Virus record (IMG/VR): IMGVR_UViG_3300037961_004286
Location: 1-61,384 of that record
From: a virus
Strand: one strand, 5' to 3'
DNA: 61,384 bases
Below the pieces are notes generated by a model, which had not been told where the DNA came from, did not search any database, and saw only the letters and a program-made list of their open reading frames with translations. Position numbers and translations under genes: made by a program. This document shows positions 7,868-17,104 of this stretch, in pieces (positions within the stretch are counted from its first letter, which is position 1; the number at the start of each line of letters is the position of its first letter).

Positions 7868-8288
7868 CTTATTCGGTAATATTATTCAGCAAGAGAAAGA
7901 CTACAATACAGAAACTCGTAGTGATTCTCCCTTTGTATACATGAATAATATTTCTAAGAAAGACTATCCTGATAGTCTAGAAGGTTATAATCCTTTCCTT
8001 ACTAATCTTGGCTTTAGTCAAAGACAAGATACGGTTCTCTATGCAAACGAGATGAATAAGTATGCTGATTTACCTGAAGAAGCTCAGTTTGACTTCTATT
8101 TTTATAGTCTACCTAAGAAAAATTATTTTGCTAAGTGGGCAAAGAAAATGAAAAGAGAAGAAACAGAGATGATTATGGAGTACTTCAAAGTTTCATATAA
8201 AGTAGCTAAGCAGTATGAAAAGATATTAGAAGAAAAACAGCTACAACAAATTAAGAAATGGTATGAAACTAGAAAGGGAGGAAAATAA
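7857..8288 (+). CDS. 62: clamp loader small subunit, T4 gp62 family
   Basis: The 143-residue protein is shorter than T4 gp62 (187 aa). It has the family character: an N terminus naming an LFG element, the SLEGYNPFLTN segment, then a helical C-terminal half with AKWAKKMKREETEMI and KVSYKVAKQYE. It completes the clamp loader with gp44. The position between gp44 and regA is the T4 gene order and supports the call. Confidence 0.85.
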   Translation: MEIDLFGNIIQQEKDYNTETRSDSPFVYMNNISKKDYPDSLEGYNPFLTNLGFSQRQDTVLYANEMNKYADLPEEAQFDFYFYSLPKKNYFAKWAKKMKREETEMIMEYFKVSYKVAKQYEKILEEKQLQQIKKWYETRKGGK

Positions 8289-8291
8289 ATA
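8284..8291 (+). promoter_or_regulatory. late promoter motif AATAAATA before regA
   Basis: AATAAATA overlaps the gp62 stop codon, 21 nt before the regA ATG. In T4, regA is transcribed early/middle, so this match may be chance. Confidence 0.3.
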
Positions 8292-8312
8292 ATCTAGCGG
8301 GTCTTCTTAATT

Positions 8313-8714
8313 ATGGAAGATAAAATGTTAGATAATTTATTAGAAGTGCGATTGCGAGAAAGAGAAGATTTCCTTAAGATCGTTGAAACCTTAACTCGTA
8401 TAGGTATATCTACAAGAGATAAAAGATTAGTGCAAACTTGTCATCTATTTCATAAGAGAGGCAAGTACTATGTATGTCATTTTAAAGAGTTGTTTAAAAT
8501 TGACGGTGTAGATAAAACGATGATTACAGAAGAAGATATTGAACGAAGAAATGCTATAGCTAAGCTTCTACAAGAGTGGGGCTTATGTCATATTATAGAT
8601 AAAGATAAAGCAGAACCAAGTTCATTGAACAGAATTAAGATAGTTCCTTTTTCTAAAAAAAGTGAATATACCCTCAAACAAAATTACACCATTGGCAAAA
8701 AGGCTGAGTATTAG
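8313..8714 (+). CDS. regA: translational repressor RegA
   Basis: The 133-residue product aligns with T4 RegA (122 aa). ERREDFLKIVETLTRIGIS-like N-terminal residues (as REREDFLKIVETLTRIG here), the CHLFHKRGKYYVCHFKELF core and YTIGKK at the end are the clear matches. RegA binds AU-rich translation-initiation sites of early mRNAs and represses them, in T4 including gp44, gp45 and gp62. The gene sits between gp62 and gp43 as in T4. No good Shine-Dalgarno precedes this ATG. Confidence 0.93.
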   Translation: MEDKMLDNLLEVRLREREDFLKIVETLTRIGISTRDKRLVQTCHLFHKRGKYYVCHFKELFKIDGVDKTMITEEDIERRNAIAKLLQEWGLCHIIDKDKAEPSSLNRIKIVPFSKKSEYTLKQNYTIGKKAEY

Positions 8715-8728
8715 ACTATAATATAGTT

Positions 8729-11221
8729 ATGGATTACTATACTAATATTGTTCGTCGAGGTGATAGACTTCTTATCAGAGGTGTTCGCAACGGAGAAGAG
8801 GTTCGTGACAAGGTACGTTACGAACCTACTCTGTATATTGAACATCATAAAGATTATGGCTATAAGTCGCTATATGGTAAAAGTCTTAAACCTATAGAGT
8901 TTTCTAATATGAATGAAGCTTGGGAGTTTTCTGCTGAGCATAAAGATTCTAATCTTAAAGTGTATGGTTTTCCTCGTTTTGAGTCTCAATATTCTTTAGA
9001 AAACTTCGGTGACGCTGTTACTAAATGGGATAAGAAAGATCTAAGAATATTCAATATAGATATTGAGGTATTTTCTAACGAAGGTTTTCCTGAAGCTAAA
9101 GACGCTGCTTATCCTGTTACTGCTATCTGTATACATGATTCTAAAGTAGATAAATTTGTTACTTTTGGTCATGGTAAATGGAATGAAAAAGAGTCTATTC
9201 TACCAGAAGACATTCGTTCTAGAGTTATGTATGTTGAATGTAAGACTGAAACAGATCTACTTACTAAGTTTCTTCAGTACTGGAATAAATTTACTCCTAA
9301 TATTGTTACTGGTTGGAATATTGAGAAGTTTGACTTTCCTTATCTCTATAATAGACTAGAGAATATGGGTATAGGAGGTCATAAGCTGTCTCCTTGGGGT
9401 AGAGCATCTCTTCGTAATATCTCAACTTCTAGAGGAGAAGAAATAGCGGTTACTATTGACGGGGTAGATCAGATTGACTATATTGAACGTTATCGTAAAA
9501 CTAAGATACAAGAATCGTATAGACTCGACTTTATCGCTTCTGTAGAATTAGGAGAAAGAAAGTTAGACTATTCAGAAGTTTCTGGTTTGCATATGCTATA
9601 TGTAGAAAACTTTCAGAAATTTATTGACTATAATATTCAGGACGTTAATCTTGTTAAACGTCTCGATGAAAAGTTAGGTCTTATTGACGCTCAGATTATG
9701 ATAGCGTATATGGCTTGTATTAACTATGGTGAGGTTAACTCTACTGTTAGAACCTGGGATAGCTTGATTAATAAAGAGCTACAAAAGGATAGAGTTATAC
9801 CTCATTTTCATATTACTACTGCTGAATCGTCAGGTAATATTCCAGGTGGTCATGTTAAAGAACCTCAAGTAGGAAAGCATGGCTGGTGTATGTCTTTTGA
9901 CTTAAACTCTCTATATCCTCACCTTATCATGCAGTTTAATATCTCTCCTGAAACCTTTAGACCAGAAGAACAAGTATGGCCTATGGAAGGTGATATGGAA
10001 AGAGTGCAGAAGTTTTTGTCTAAAGAGAAATATAAAGCACCTAAAGGATTGTCAGTATCTGGATCGGGATACACGTTCTCCAATGAGATAGAAGGGGTAA
10101 TCCCACGTCTAATGCGTAGATTGTATGATGATCGTAAGAAAATTAAACAAGCTATGCTACAAAAACAAAGAGAGGGTAAAGATGACTCTCTTGAAAACTT
10201 ACGACAATATGTTATAAAGATTCTACTTAATTCAGGTTATGGTGCGTTCGTTAACAAATACTTTAGATGGTATGATCAACGTATTGGTAAGTCTATTACT
10301 CTATCGGGTCAGTTAGTTATTCAGATTGCTGAACGCGAGATTAATAAATGGATGAATAAGGTCTTACAAACTGAAAACGTAGATTATATTATTGCTATCG
10401 ATACTGACTCTAACTATCTTAACTGTCAACCTTTAGTAGATAAGTTTTTCTCTAATAAATCTAAGAATGAAATAGTAGATATACTAGATAAAATTGCTAA
10501 AGAGCAAGTGCAGAAAGTTCTAGAAGAAGGATGGGTAGATACTAAAGATTATCTTAACGCTTACGATCAAAAGATGGTTATGGAAAGAGAAGCTATAGCT
10601 TCATCTGCTTTCTGGACTGCTAAGAAGAGATATGCTATGTGTGTTTGGGATATGGAAGGTGTTAGAATGCCTGATGATAAACCTAAACTTAAGATTCAAG
10701 GCTTAGATGCTATTAGATCCTCTACTCCTCAGTCATGCAGAGAAGCTCTACTTACTATGATTAGACTTACTCTACTAGAAGATGAAAAGACTCTTCAATC
10801 ATATATTTCTGACTTTAAAGATAAGTTCAAGGCTATGCAATTTGAAGATATAGCGTTTCCTCGTACGATGAATAATATTTCTAAAATGACTCAAACTTCA
10901 GGTTTTGCAAAGGGTACTCCTCCTCATATTAGAGGTGCTATACAGTTCAATAGATTACTAAAGCAATATAAGCTAGAAAAAGATTGGGAGACTATGAAAG
11001 ATGGCGAAAAAGGAAAATTCATCTATCTTCGCGAACCTAATAATATTGGTACTAATGTACTTTCTTTTAATCATACTGTTCCTAAAGAGTTTGACTTCAT
11101 AAAATATATTGACTTTGAGAAGCAATTTTCAAAAGCTATCATTGAGCCTATGGATATTATTCTATCTCCTATTGGTTGGACTCCGGAAAAGCAAAATACT
11201 CTAGAAGACTTCTTTTCTTAA
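8729..11221 (+). CDS. 43: family B DNA polymerase, T4 gp43
   Basis: At 830 residues it is shorter than T4 gp43 (898). The 3'-5' exonuclease motifs are present: Asp111 and Glu113 in NIDIEVF, and Asn197 with Asp202 in GWNIEKFDF. Polymerase motif A is DLNSLYP with Asp391, motif B is KILLNSGYG, and motif C is DTDS at 558-561. It is the replicative polymerase working with gp45, gp44/62, gp41 and gp61. It begins 14 nt after regA, as in T4, without a strong ribosome-binding site. Confidence 0.97.
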   Translation: MDYYTNIVRRGDRLLIRGVRNGEEVRDKVRYEPTLYIEHHKDYGYKSLYGKSLKPIEFSNMNEAWEFSAEHKDSNLKVYGFPRFESQYSLENFGDAVTKWDKKDLRIFNIDIEVFSNEGFPEAKDAAYPVTAICIHDSKVDKFVTFGHGKWNEKESILPEDIRSRVMYVECKTETDLLTKFLQYWNKFTPNIVTGWNIEKFDFPYLYNRLENMGIGGHKLSPWGRASLRNISTSRGEEIAVTIDGVDQIDYIERYRKTKIQESYRLDFIASVELGERKLDYSEVSGLHMLYVENFQKFIDYNIQDVNLVKRLDEKLGLIDAQIMIAYMACINYGEVNSTVRTWDSLINKELQKDRVIPHFHITTAESSGNIPGGHVKEPQVGKHGWCMSFDLNSLYPHLIMQFNISPETFRPEEQVWPMEGDMERVQKFLSKEKYKAPKGLSVSGSGYTFSNEIEGVIPRLMRRLYDDRKKIKQAMLQKQREGKDDSLENLRQYVIKILLNSGYGAFVNKYFRWYDQRIGKSITLSGQLVIQIAEREINKWMNKVLQTENVDYIIAIDTDSNYLNCQPLVDKFFSNKSKNEIVDILDKIAKEQVQKVLEEGWVDTKDYLNAYDQKMVMEREAIASSAFWTAKKRYAMCVWDMEGVRMPDDKPKLKIQGLDAIRSSTPQSCREALLTMIRLTLLEDEKTLQSYISDFKDKFKAMQFEDIAFPRTMNNISKMTQTSGFAKGTPPHIRGAIQFNRLLKQYKLEKDWETMKDGEKGKFIYLREPNNIGTNVLSFNHTVPKEFDFIKYIDFEKQFSKAIIEPMDIILSPIGWTPEKQNTLEDFFS

Positions 11222-11227
11222 TAAATA
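11220..11227 (+). promoter_or_regulatory. late promoter motif AATAAATA
   Basis: The motif overlaps the gp43 stop region and lies 18 nt before the ATG at 11246, with AAGGA between them as the ribosome-binding site. This is the expected layout of a T4-type late gene with a short leader. Confidence 0.5.
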
Positions 11228-11245
11228 GAATAAAGGAATTCTACT

Positions 11246-11671
11246 ATGGATATTGAACTAGTTAAAAAATTTGGTAGTCTAGCTAACTTTAGAGATTTTC
11301 TATCTGAAAAAATAAACGATGGAGCTGAAATTTCTAGAGGTAAAGACAGTAACGATACTTCTAAAGAAGAGAAAAAAGAAAAAAAGATTTCTAAAGAAGT
11401 AGAAAAGAAAGCTGATGGCTCATCTACTGAAACTCATTACGATACAGACACGGGAGAAGAGCAACCTAATCCAGCAGAAATGCCTCCTCCTGCTCCCCCA
11501 GTAGATCCTGCAGCAGCTCCTGGTTCTCAAGTAGCTGTAGGAAAAAAAGATACTAATGATAATGAAGCAGATGCAGATAAGGCTGTTAAAATAGAACTTT
11601 CTGGTCAGAAAGAAAAACTTAATCTAAAGCCTAAGGTTACAGTCAAAGATAATGGAACTGACAGAAAGTAA
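11246..11671 (+). CDS. hypothetical low-complexity, charged and proline-rich protein
   Basis: This 141-residue protein has a folded-looking N terminus (DIELVKKFGSLANFRDFLSE), then a Lys/Glu-rich stretch, a Pro/Ala-rich stretch at about 73-96, and a charged C terminus. The composition suggests a disordered linker or scaffold-type protein. A late promoter motif and AAGGA precede it. Function unknown; a head or internal virion role is a guess from the promoter. Confidence 0.55.
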   Translation: MDIELVKKFGSLANFRDFLSEKINDGAEISRGKDSNDTSKEEKKEKKISKEVEKKADGSSTETHYDTDTGEEQPNPAEMPPPAPPVDPAAAPGSQVAVGKKDTNDNEADADKAVKIELSGQKEKLNLKPKVTVKDNGTDRK

Positions 11672-12020
11672 TTTGGAGATTTACGCAGCTAAGCATTATA
11701 GATCAGAATCGTGTCTAAGTAAAGAAGAGTTTATAGAAGATTATAATAGACACAAACTTGCGAAGAAACTGACTAAAAAATTTGCAGCGGAAAAGTCAGA
11801 GAATATTAGATTATTATGTAACCATATATTATGTTTTACTAATAGTTTTGAATTACCTGCAGCTAAAAATATATTAATGTATGGTATAACAGAGAAAGAA
11901 AAGAGTGTAATGAAGACAGTGTTAAATTATTTTGGCTTTTTAGTTCAAGGAGAAATGCCTCAAATTAAATTTGATTTATACACTGCAAAAGTTCTTAAAG
12001 AGATGGATAATGGCCGTTAA
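11652..12020 (+). CDS. hypothetical protein
   Basis: The 122-residue, mainly helical protein contains LLCNHILCFTNSFELPAAKNILMY, a pattern I associate with a small conserved protein of marine T4-like phages; no function is known to me. It overlaps the preceding gene by 20 bp and the following one by 11 bp, so it belongs to the same transcript. Confidence 0.6.
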   Translation: MELTESNLEIYAAKHYRSESCLSKEEFIEDYNRHKLAKKLTKKFAAEKSENIRLLCNHILCFTNSFELPAAKNILMYGITEKEKSVMKTVLNYFGFLVQGEMPQIKFDLYTAKVLKEMDNGR

Positions 12021-12576
12021 TCAAGTTGTAGATACAGTAATTATTTTTAGAATACTTAAAAAACTGGTAACTCCTTTTCACAAAACCCCTGCTTTCAAAG
12101 CTGGTGTAATAGATAGAAATGGCAAAATTTTAATTAGACCAGGAGATAGAACAGCTAACCAAAAAAAGACTATTACTCTTTTAGATAGAATGGTTTTTAA
12201 TCTTAAAAGACTATTAGCTAAAGTTCCAGGTGGCAAGACTCAACTTGCATCTTATGTTGCAGCTTTAGCTCTAATAAAAGAGTATGTGGAAAAAGAGTCT
12301 AACGAAAAGACATCTCAAGTGTTATTAGAAAAATTAGAAGAACATAAAATTATACCTAAAACAAAATATGACTTATCAACTCAAGAAGGCTTTATGGATG
12401 CTTGGGAAGAAGCTATGTATGAAGGAATGGCTTCTGGCGCATCTATAGGTGGTCCTCTCTCAGGAGCAGGTTCTAACGCTCAAGTAAATGCCACAGGATT
12501 AGCAGGGATTGATCCTGTTCTAGGCAATAAAAAAATTAAAAGAAGAAAAGATCTACGTAAAATACTTGACAGATAA
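12010..12576 (+). CDS. conserved T4-like phage protein of unknown function
   Basis: The ATG at 12010 (MAVNQVVDT) is chosen over an upstream in-frame ATG because it leaves a short 11-bp overlap. The 188-residue protein contains FRILKKLVTPFHKTPAF, LDRMVFNLKRLLAKVPGGKTQLAS and a C-terminal basic tail KKIKRRKDLRKIL. The pattern is familiar from hypothetical proteins of marine T4-like phages, possibly virion associated. A glycine-rich segment (about 139-160) may be a linker. Confidence 0.65.
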   Translation: MAVNQVVDTVIIFRILKKLVTPFHKTPAFKAGVIDRNGKILIRPGDRTANQKKTITLLDRMVFNLKRLLAKVPGGKTQLASYVAALALIKEYVEKESNEKTSQVLLEKLEEHKIIPKTKYDLSTQEGFMDAWEEAMYEGMASGASIGGPLSGAGSNAQVNATGLAGIDPVLGNKKIKRRKDLRKILDR

Positions 12577-12590
12577 ATTATAATATCTTT

Positions 12591-13451
12591 ATGTTCAAGT
12601 CATTGAGTGATTGTGTTATGCAGGGTACTTGCCCGTATTGTGGAAACGATTCTTTTGTTTACACATACGAAGAAGAAAAAGTATTTTTATGTCATCATTG
12701 TCAAAGACACTTAAGCTACGAAAAGGTAATAAAAAATGCTAACATGGATAGTAATGATGATCGGAATATTCGGTCTGTCTCAAGAGTCGCCGTTAACTAT
12801 CAGAGCGTGTTACGTAATTGTGAGAGCTTATCTAATCTTGCTGATAACCATGAGTGCGTACTATATGCACGGTCTAGAAACCTCCCTGACAGCGTTTATA
12901 GTGAGTTATATTACTGTGAAGACTTTGGAATGGTTGCTGAAGCTGCCGGCATTAAAATTAAAGGATCTAAAAGACTTGTAATACCTCTCAAGAACGAGAA
13001 TAACGAATTATTTGGGGTTCAGGGAAGATCTCTAGACGGTTCCGAACCTAGATACTTAACTATAATGTTTAATGAAGACGAAGAAAAGATATATGGAAAA
13101 CATAAAGTTGATCTTACTAAAACTTTCTATTGTGTAGAAGGACCATTAGACAGTTTATTTCTAAAAAATTGTATTGCTATGGCAGGATCCGATGGTCTAT
13201 CAGATAAATACAACTCCAACGCTGTCTTGTGCTTTGATAATGAGCCACGAAACAAGCAAATTGTTGATAAAGTGGAGAAATATATTGACAAAGGTTTCAA
13301 GACAGTCATATGGCCTGACTATATTAAAGAAAAAGACATAAACGATATGATACTTAAAGGTATTGATGTTCAATCAATAGTTGAGCATAATACTTACGCT
13401 GGACTTGCAGCTAAAATTAAGTTTAACGCATGGAAGAAGGTAAATGGCTAA
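12591..13451 (+). CDS. 61: DNA primase, Toprim half of the T4 gp61 family with a short zinc ribbon
   Basis: The 286-residue protein opens with a compact zinc ribbon (Cys14-Cys17 and Cys34-Cys37). It then follows the T4 gp61 Toprim region: KRLVIPLKNENNELFGVQGR, FYCVEGPLDSLF (catalytic Glu), AVLCFDNEPRNKQI (Toprim Asp) and KDINDMILKG. It makes RNA primers for lagging-strand synthesis with gp41. T4 gp61 is 342 aa; the N-terminal zinc region here is shorter and unlike the gp61 type, which instead appears as a separate gene at 43490. It overlaps nrdA by 8 bp. Confidence 0.88.
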   Translation: MFKSLSDCVMQGTCPYCGNDSFVYTYEEEKVFLCHHCQRHLSYEKVIKNANMDSNDDRNIRSVSRVAVNYQSVLRNCESLSNLADNHECVLYARSRNLPDSVYSELYYCEDFGMVAEAAGIKIKGSKRLVIPLKNENNELFGVQGRSLDGSEPRYLTIMFNEDEEKIYGKHKVDLTKTFYCVEGPLDSLFLKNCIAMAGSDGLSDKYNSNAVLCFDNEPRNKQIVDKVEKYIDKGFKTVIWPDYIKEKDINDMILKGIDVQSIVEHNTYAGLAAKIKFNAWKKVNG

Positions 13452-15435
13452 TAAATTAAAAGTTAATTATAACATGGACGAACATCTAACTGATTATGCT
13501 ATAGGAATGTTAGAAGATTTTTATATGTTAGAGCATGAGAAATCACCACAAGACGCATATGCAAGAGCTTCAACAGCTTGGGCAACTTATAAAGGCGAAA
13601 CTGATCATGAATTAGCTCAACGTTTATATGAATATGTTAGTAAAAAATATTTTATGTTTGCATCTCCAGTATTATCTAATGCACCAAATGGAAAGAAAAA
13701 AGACAAAGGTCTTCCTATTTCTTGTTTTTTGACTTATGTACCAGATACATTAGAAGGTCTTATTAGCCATAGCTCTGAACTGCGATGGTTATCTATCTAT
13801 GGAGGAGGTGTTGGAGGCCATTGGTCAGATGTTAGGACTGTGAGTGATATTGCTCCCGGTCCTATTCCATTTTTGCATACTGTAGATGCTGATATGATTG
13901 CTTATAGACAAGGAAGAACTCGTAAAGGTTCTTATGCTGCATATATGGATGTATCTCATCCTGATATTATGGAGTTCTTAAATTTAAGAATACCTACAGG
14001 TGATGTACAACGAAAAGCTCTTAACTTACACAACGCAGTTAATATTTCGGATGAGTTTATGCATTGTGTGTTCGAAGGAGAACCTTGGCATCTAAAGGAC
14101 CCTAAAGATAATTCAGTTAAGGAGACTGTAAATGCTAGAAAATTATGGGAACGTATTTTGGAGATTAGGTTTCGAACCGGAGAACCATATCTTAATTTTA
14201 TTGACACTGCTAACAACGCGCTTCCTTCCAACTTGAAAAACTTAGGATTAAAAATTCATGGATCTAATCTTTGTAATGAGATACATTTGCCAACGAGTGG
14301 CGACAGGACTGCAGTCTGCTGCCTTTCATCTCTTAATCTTGAATTATATGATGAATGGAAGGATACGACCATTGTCGAGGATCTTATCACTATGCTCGAT
14401 AATGTTATTCAGTATTTCATCGATAATGCCCCAGATGCAATCTCAAGAGCTAGATTCTCAGCTGAAAGAGAGAGATCTATAGGTCTAGGAGCTATGGGAT
14501 TTCATTCATATTTACAAAGAAATAATATTCCATGGGAATCAGAATCAGCATCAGTAAAAAATATAATTATATTTGACAACATTAAAGATAAATCAGTTAA
14601 ACAATCTAAATCATTAGCATCAATAAGAGGAGAGTATCCAGATGGTATTGGAACTGGTCTTAGACATGCGCACTTACTTGCAATCGCTCCCAACGCCTCT
14701 AGTGGTATCATTCTTTCTACTAGCCCTAGCATTGAGCCGATGAAAGCTAATGCGTTTACTCATAGAACTAGAGCAGGTTCTTTCTTAGTTAAAAATCAAT
14801 ATCTAAAGAAAGTATTACAAAAACATGATAAAAACGATGATAAGACATGGTCGTCAATCATTACAAACAAAGGTAGTGTACAACACCTCTCTTTCTTATC
14901 AGATACGGAAAAGAGTGTATTTAAGACTGCGCAAGAACTCGATCAAATGTGGGTTGTCAAACATGCAGCGGAAAGGCAAAGATTTATATGTCAAGGTCAG
15001 TCCGTTAATCTTTTCTTCCCTGCTGGCAGCGAAAAGTCCTATGTTAATAAAGTTCACCTTGCCGCGTGGGAGCAAGGGCTTAAAGGGTTATACTATCTAC
15101 GTACAGAAGCAAAGTCAAGAGCTGAGACTGTTGCAGATAAAGTAGAAAGAATAGCATTAGAAGATTATAAAGGTACTGTTATCTACGGTAAAGACGATTG
15201 TCCTTATTGTGAGATGGCTAAAGAAGAATTCCTTATGAGAGGAATACAATTTGAGTTTGTAGATCTCAAAGAGATAAAAAAGACTGCAGCGGAAGTAACA
15301 GGCAGAGATGTCAAAACCATTCCGCAAATTTATTATAATGGTAATTATGTAGGAGGGTATGAAGAACTTATGTCTTTCTTACATGATGATGTCGCAGTTC
15401 AAGAAGGCGACGAATGTAGAGCGTGTGAAGGATAA
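13444..15435 (+). CDS. nrdA: ribonucleotide reductase large subunit with glutaredoxin inserted before the C-terminal tail
   Basis: Class Ia R1 subunit, reducing NDPs to dNDPs. Active-site residues are intact: Cys94 (PISCFLTY), Asn275-Cys277-Glu279 (NLCNE), Cys292, and a Tyr-Tyr pair in GLYYLRTEAKSR. The N-terminal ATP cone is missing, so overall-activity inhibition by dATP is probably lost. A glutaredoxin domain with CPYC at 586-589 and the TIPQIYY cis-Pro segment fills about 574-650, and the protein still ends with the redox tail ECRACEG. The built-in glutaredoxin could re-reduce that tail. The 663-residue chain overlaps the primase gene by 8 bp. Confidence 0.95.
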   Translation: MANKLKVNYNMDEHLTDYAIGMLEDFYMLEHEKSPQDAYARASTAWATYKGETDHELAQRLYEYVSKKYFMFASPVLSNAPNGKKKDKGLPISCFLTYVPDTLEGLISHSSELRWLSIYGGGVGGHWSDVRTVSDIAPGPIPFLHTVDADMIAYRQGRTRKGSYAAYMDVSHPDIMEFLNLRIPTGDVQRKALNLHNAVNISDEFMHCVFEGEPWHLKDPKDNSVKETVNARKLWERILEIRFRTGEPYLNFIDTANNALPSNLKNLGLKIHGSNLCNEIHLPTSGDRTAVCCLSSLNLELYDEWKDTTIVEDLITMLDNVIQYFIDNAPDAISRARFSAERERSIGLGAMGFHSYLQRNNIPWESESASVKNIIIFDNIKDKSVKQSKSLASIRGEYPDGIGTGLRHAHLLAIAPNASSGIILSTSPSIEPMKANAFTHRTRAGSFLVKNQYLKKVLQKHDKNDDKTWSSIITNKGSVQHLSFLSDTEKSVFKTAQELDQMWVVKHAAERQRFICQGQSVNLFFPAGSEKSYVNKVHLAAWEQGLKGLYYLRTEAKSRAETVADKVERIALEDYKGTVIYGKDDCPYCEMAKEEFLMRGIQFEFVDLKEIKKTAAEVTGRDVKTIPQIYYNGNYVGGYEELMSFLHDDVAVQEGDECRACEG

Positions 15436-15445
15436 GGAGAATTAT

Positions 15446-15625
15446 ATGTCTACATATACAGACGAACTTAAAGCAGAACTGGACAGAGTCACACTTAGAG
15501 GCAGTCCAGATAAATCATCGTTTGCTAAATTAGCATCTGTAATTTGGAGAATGGATCAAAGAATTCAGATGTTAGAAGAGCAGATTGTGGTAGATAGTAA
15601 ACCAAAGAAGAAAAAGGAAAACTAA
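15446..15625 (+). CDS. hypothetical small protein between nrdA and nrdB
   Basis: The ATG at 15446 (MSTYTDEL) has AAGGAG 6-11 nt upstream; the longer upstream frame overlaps nrdA. The 59-residue product is helical with a Lys-rich C terminus and looks like a short coiled coil. Lying exactly between the two reductase subunits, it is co-transcribed with them; function unknown. Confidence 0.55.
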   Translation: MSTYTDELKAELDRVTLRGSPDKSSFAKLASVIWRMDQRIQMLEEQIVVDSKPKKKKEN

Positions 15626-16590
15626 TGTCATTACTTGAAGAATCTAAAACTTATAAACCCTTCTTGTATCCTTGGGCAGTTGATCTGGTTAAGAAACACG
15701 AAGAAATTCACTGGGTAGAAGATGAAGCTGAACTGTCTGAAGACGTTCAGGACTGGCGCACAAAACTTAACGACGAAGAGAAAGAGTTTATTACTCATGT
15801 TCTAAGATTGTTTACTCAATCTGATGTACAAGTAGGAGCTAACTATCATGACTTTCTTATTCCAAAATTTAAGAACAACGAAGTTAGAAATATGTTAGCT
15901 TCTTTTGCTAACAGAGAAGGTGTGCATCAACGTGCATATGCTTTGCTAAACGATACGCTAGGTCTACCAGAAGAAGACTTTCATAAGTTTTTAGAGTATT
16001 CTGAAATGGCAGATAAGATTGAATTCATGCAAGATAATAATGTTACTACTCAAACAGGTTTAGCATTAGCATTGGCTCAATCTGTGTTTAACGAAGGAAT
16101 GTCTTTATTTGCTTCGTTTGTTATGCTTCTTAACTTTCAACGTTTTGGAAAAATGAAAGGTATGGGAACAATCGTAGAATGGTCTATTAGAGATGAATCT
16201 ATGCATGTTCAAGGTAATGCAAAGCTGTTCAGAACTTTTTGTGAAGAACATCCTCGCATTGTAACTGATGAGCTTAAGTCTAAAATTTATCAAATGTCTA
16301 AAGATGCTGTAGCTTTAGAAGATAAGTTTATTAGATTAGCTTTTAAAGGTAATGCTATCGAAGGTATTACTGAAAAAGAAGTCAAGCAATACATTAGACA
16401 TATTGCAGACAGAAGACTTCTACAATTGGGTATGAAACCCAAGTTTAACGTCAAAGACAATCCTATTCCATGGTTAGATTGGGTTCTCAATGGCGCTTCA
16501 CACGACAACTTCTTTGAAAAAAGAGTTACAGAATATTCAGTTACTAGCATGGAAGGTAACTGGGGTAGTTATGAAAGGACAGCAGCGTAA
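15625..16590 (+). CDS. nrdB: ribonucleotide reductase small subunit
   Basis: The 321-residue R2 subunit holds the diiron-tyrosyl radical cofactor. Metal ligands Asp67, Glu98 and His101 (REGVHQRAY), Glu157 (FNEGMS), and Glu191 and His194 (RDESMH) are present, and Tyr105 is in the radical position. It should be an active class Ia partner of NrdA. It overlaps the preceding small ORF by one base and the next gene by one base (TAATG). Confidence 0.95.
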   Translation: MSLLEESKTYKPFLYPWAVDLVKKHEEIHWVEDEAELSEDVQDWRTKLNDEEKEFITHVLRLFTQSDVQVGANYHDFLIPKFKNNEVRNMLASFANREGVHQRAYALLNDTLGLPEEDFHKFLEYSEMADKIEFMQDNNVTTQTGLALALAQSVFNEGMSLFASFVMLLNFQRFGKMKGMGTIVEWSIRDESMHVQGNAKLFRTFCEEHPRIVTDELKSKIYQMSKDAVALEDKFIRLAFKGNAIEGITEKEVKQYIRHIADRRLLQLGMKPKFNVKDNPIPWLDWVLNGASHDNFFEKRVTEYSVTSMEGNWGSYERTAA

Positions 16591-16829
16591 TGGAAATGTT
16601 AAAAGCTTTAATTAAACAATATGAAGGGGAGATTGCTGTAGCACAGGCTACGGTCCGTATCTATATGAATAATAGTGTAGGTATTGGAGAACACCCACAG
16701 CATGCAGAAGAGATTGACACTCTGTTAGGAACTATTGCGGATCGTCAAGACAAAATTGAAGCTGCTGAGGAGATGATGGACTCCAGATACACGGATCGAA
16801 TGACTTTAAATGAGACATCCTCAGTCTAA
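16590..16829 (+). CDS. hypothetical small protein following nrdB
   Basis: The 79-residue acidic helical product starts in a TAATG overlap with nrdB, so it is probably translated by coupling. Its last 98 bp overlap the end of the opposite-strand GIY-YIG gene. No family is recognised. Confidence 0.55.
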   Translation: MEMLKALIKQYEGEIAVAQATVRIYMNNSVGIGEHPQHAEEIDTLLGTIADRQDKIEAAEEMMDSRYTDRMTLNETSSV

Positions 16830-17100
16830 TATTAATCATGTCGTTTAAGCACAAAGGGTCATCTCTTTGTTGCCATTGTAATAAAAACTCAGCCATCTTG
16901 GCGTATGACTTTTGGTCATACTCCTTGATGGTTTCCTTTTTTAACTCACCTTCATACTCTTTTACTATTGTTGATGAACCAAAATATTTTTCATAAAGTT
17001 TATCAGGTTTACCTGAATAACCAATGTAATATCTACCATCTGGGAAGTAAGTACAATATACTCTATGAACCTTCTTAGGAACTTTTTTTCGCTTTCTCAT
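16732..17100 (-). CDS. GIY-YIG family endonuclease
   Basis: The only convincing minus-strand gene in the window. The 122-residue protein carries the GIY-YIG core as VYCTYFPDGRYYIGYSGKP (about residues 14-32), followed by a conserved YEKYFGSS segment. Such single-domain nucleases are common in T4-like phages, often as free-standing homing endonucleases, but no DNA-binding domain is visible. TATAAATA lies 4 nt before its ATG on the minus strand, so it has its own late promoter. Its 3' end overlaps the plus-strand gene 16590-16829 tail-to-tail. Confidence 0.8.
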   Translation of the reverse strand: MRKRKKVPKKVHRVYCTYFPDGRYYIGYSGKPDKLYEKYFGSSTIVKEYEGELKKETIKEYDQKSYAKMAEFLLQWQQRDDPLCLNDMINIRLRMSHLKSFDPCIWSPSSPQQLQFCLDDPQ

Positions 17101-17104
17101 ATTA

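Noticed and set aside
13956-14732. Minus-strand ORFs within nrdA
   Set aside because: They are opposite to strongly conserved nrdA coding sequence and encode nothing recognisable.
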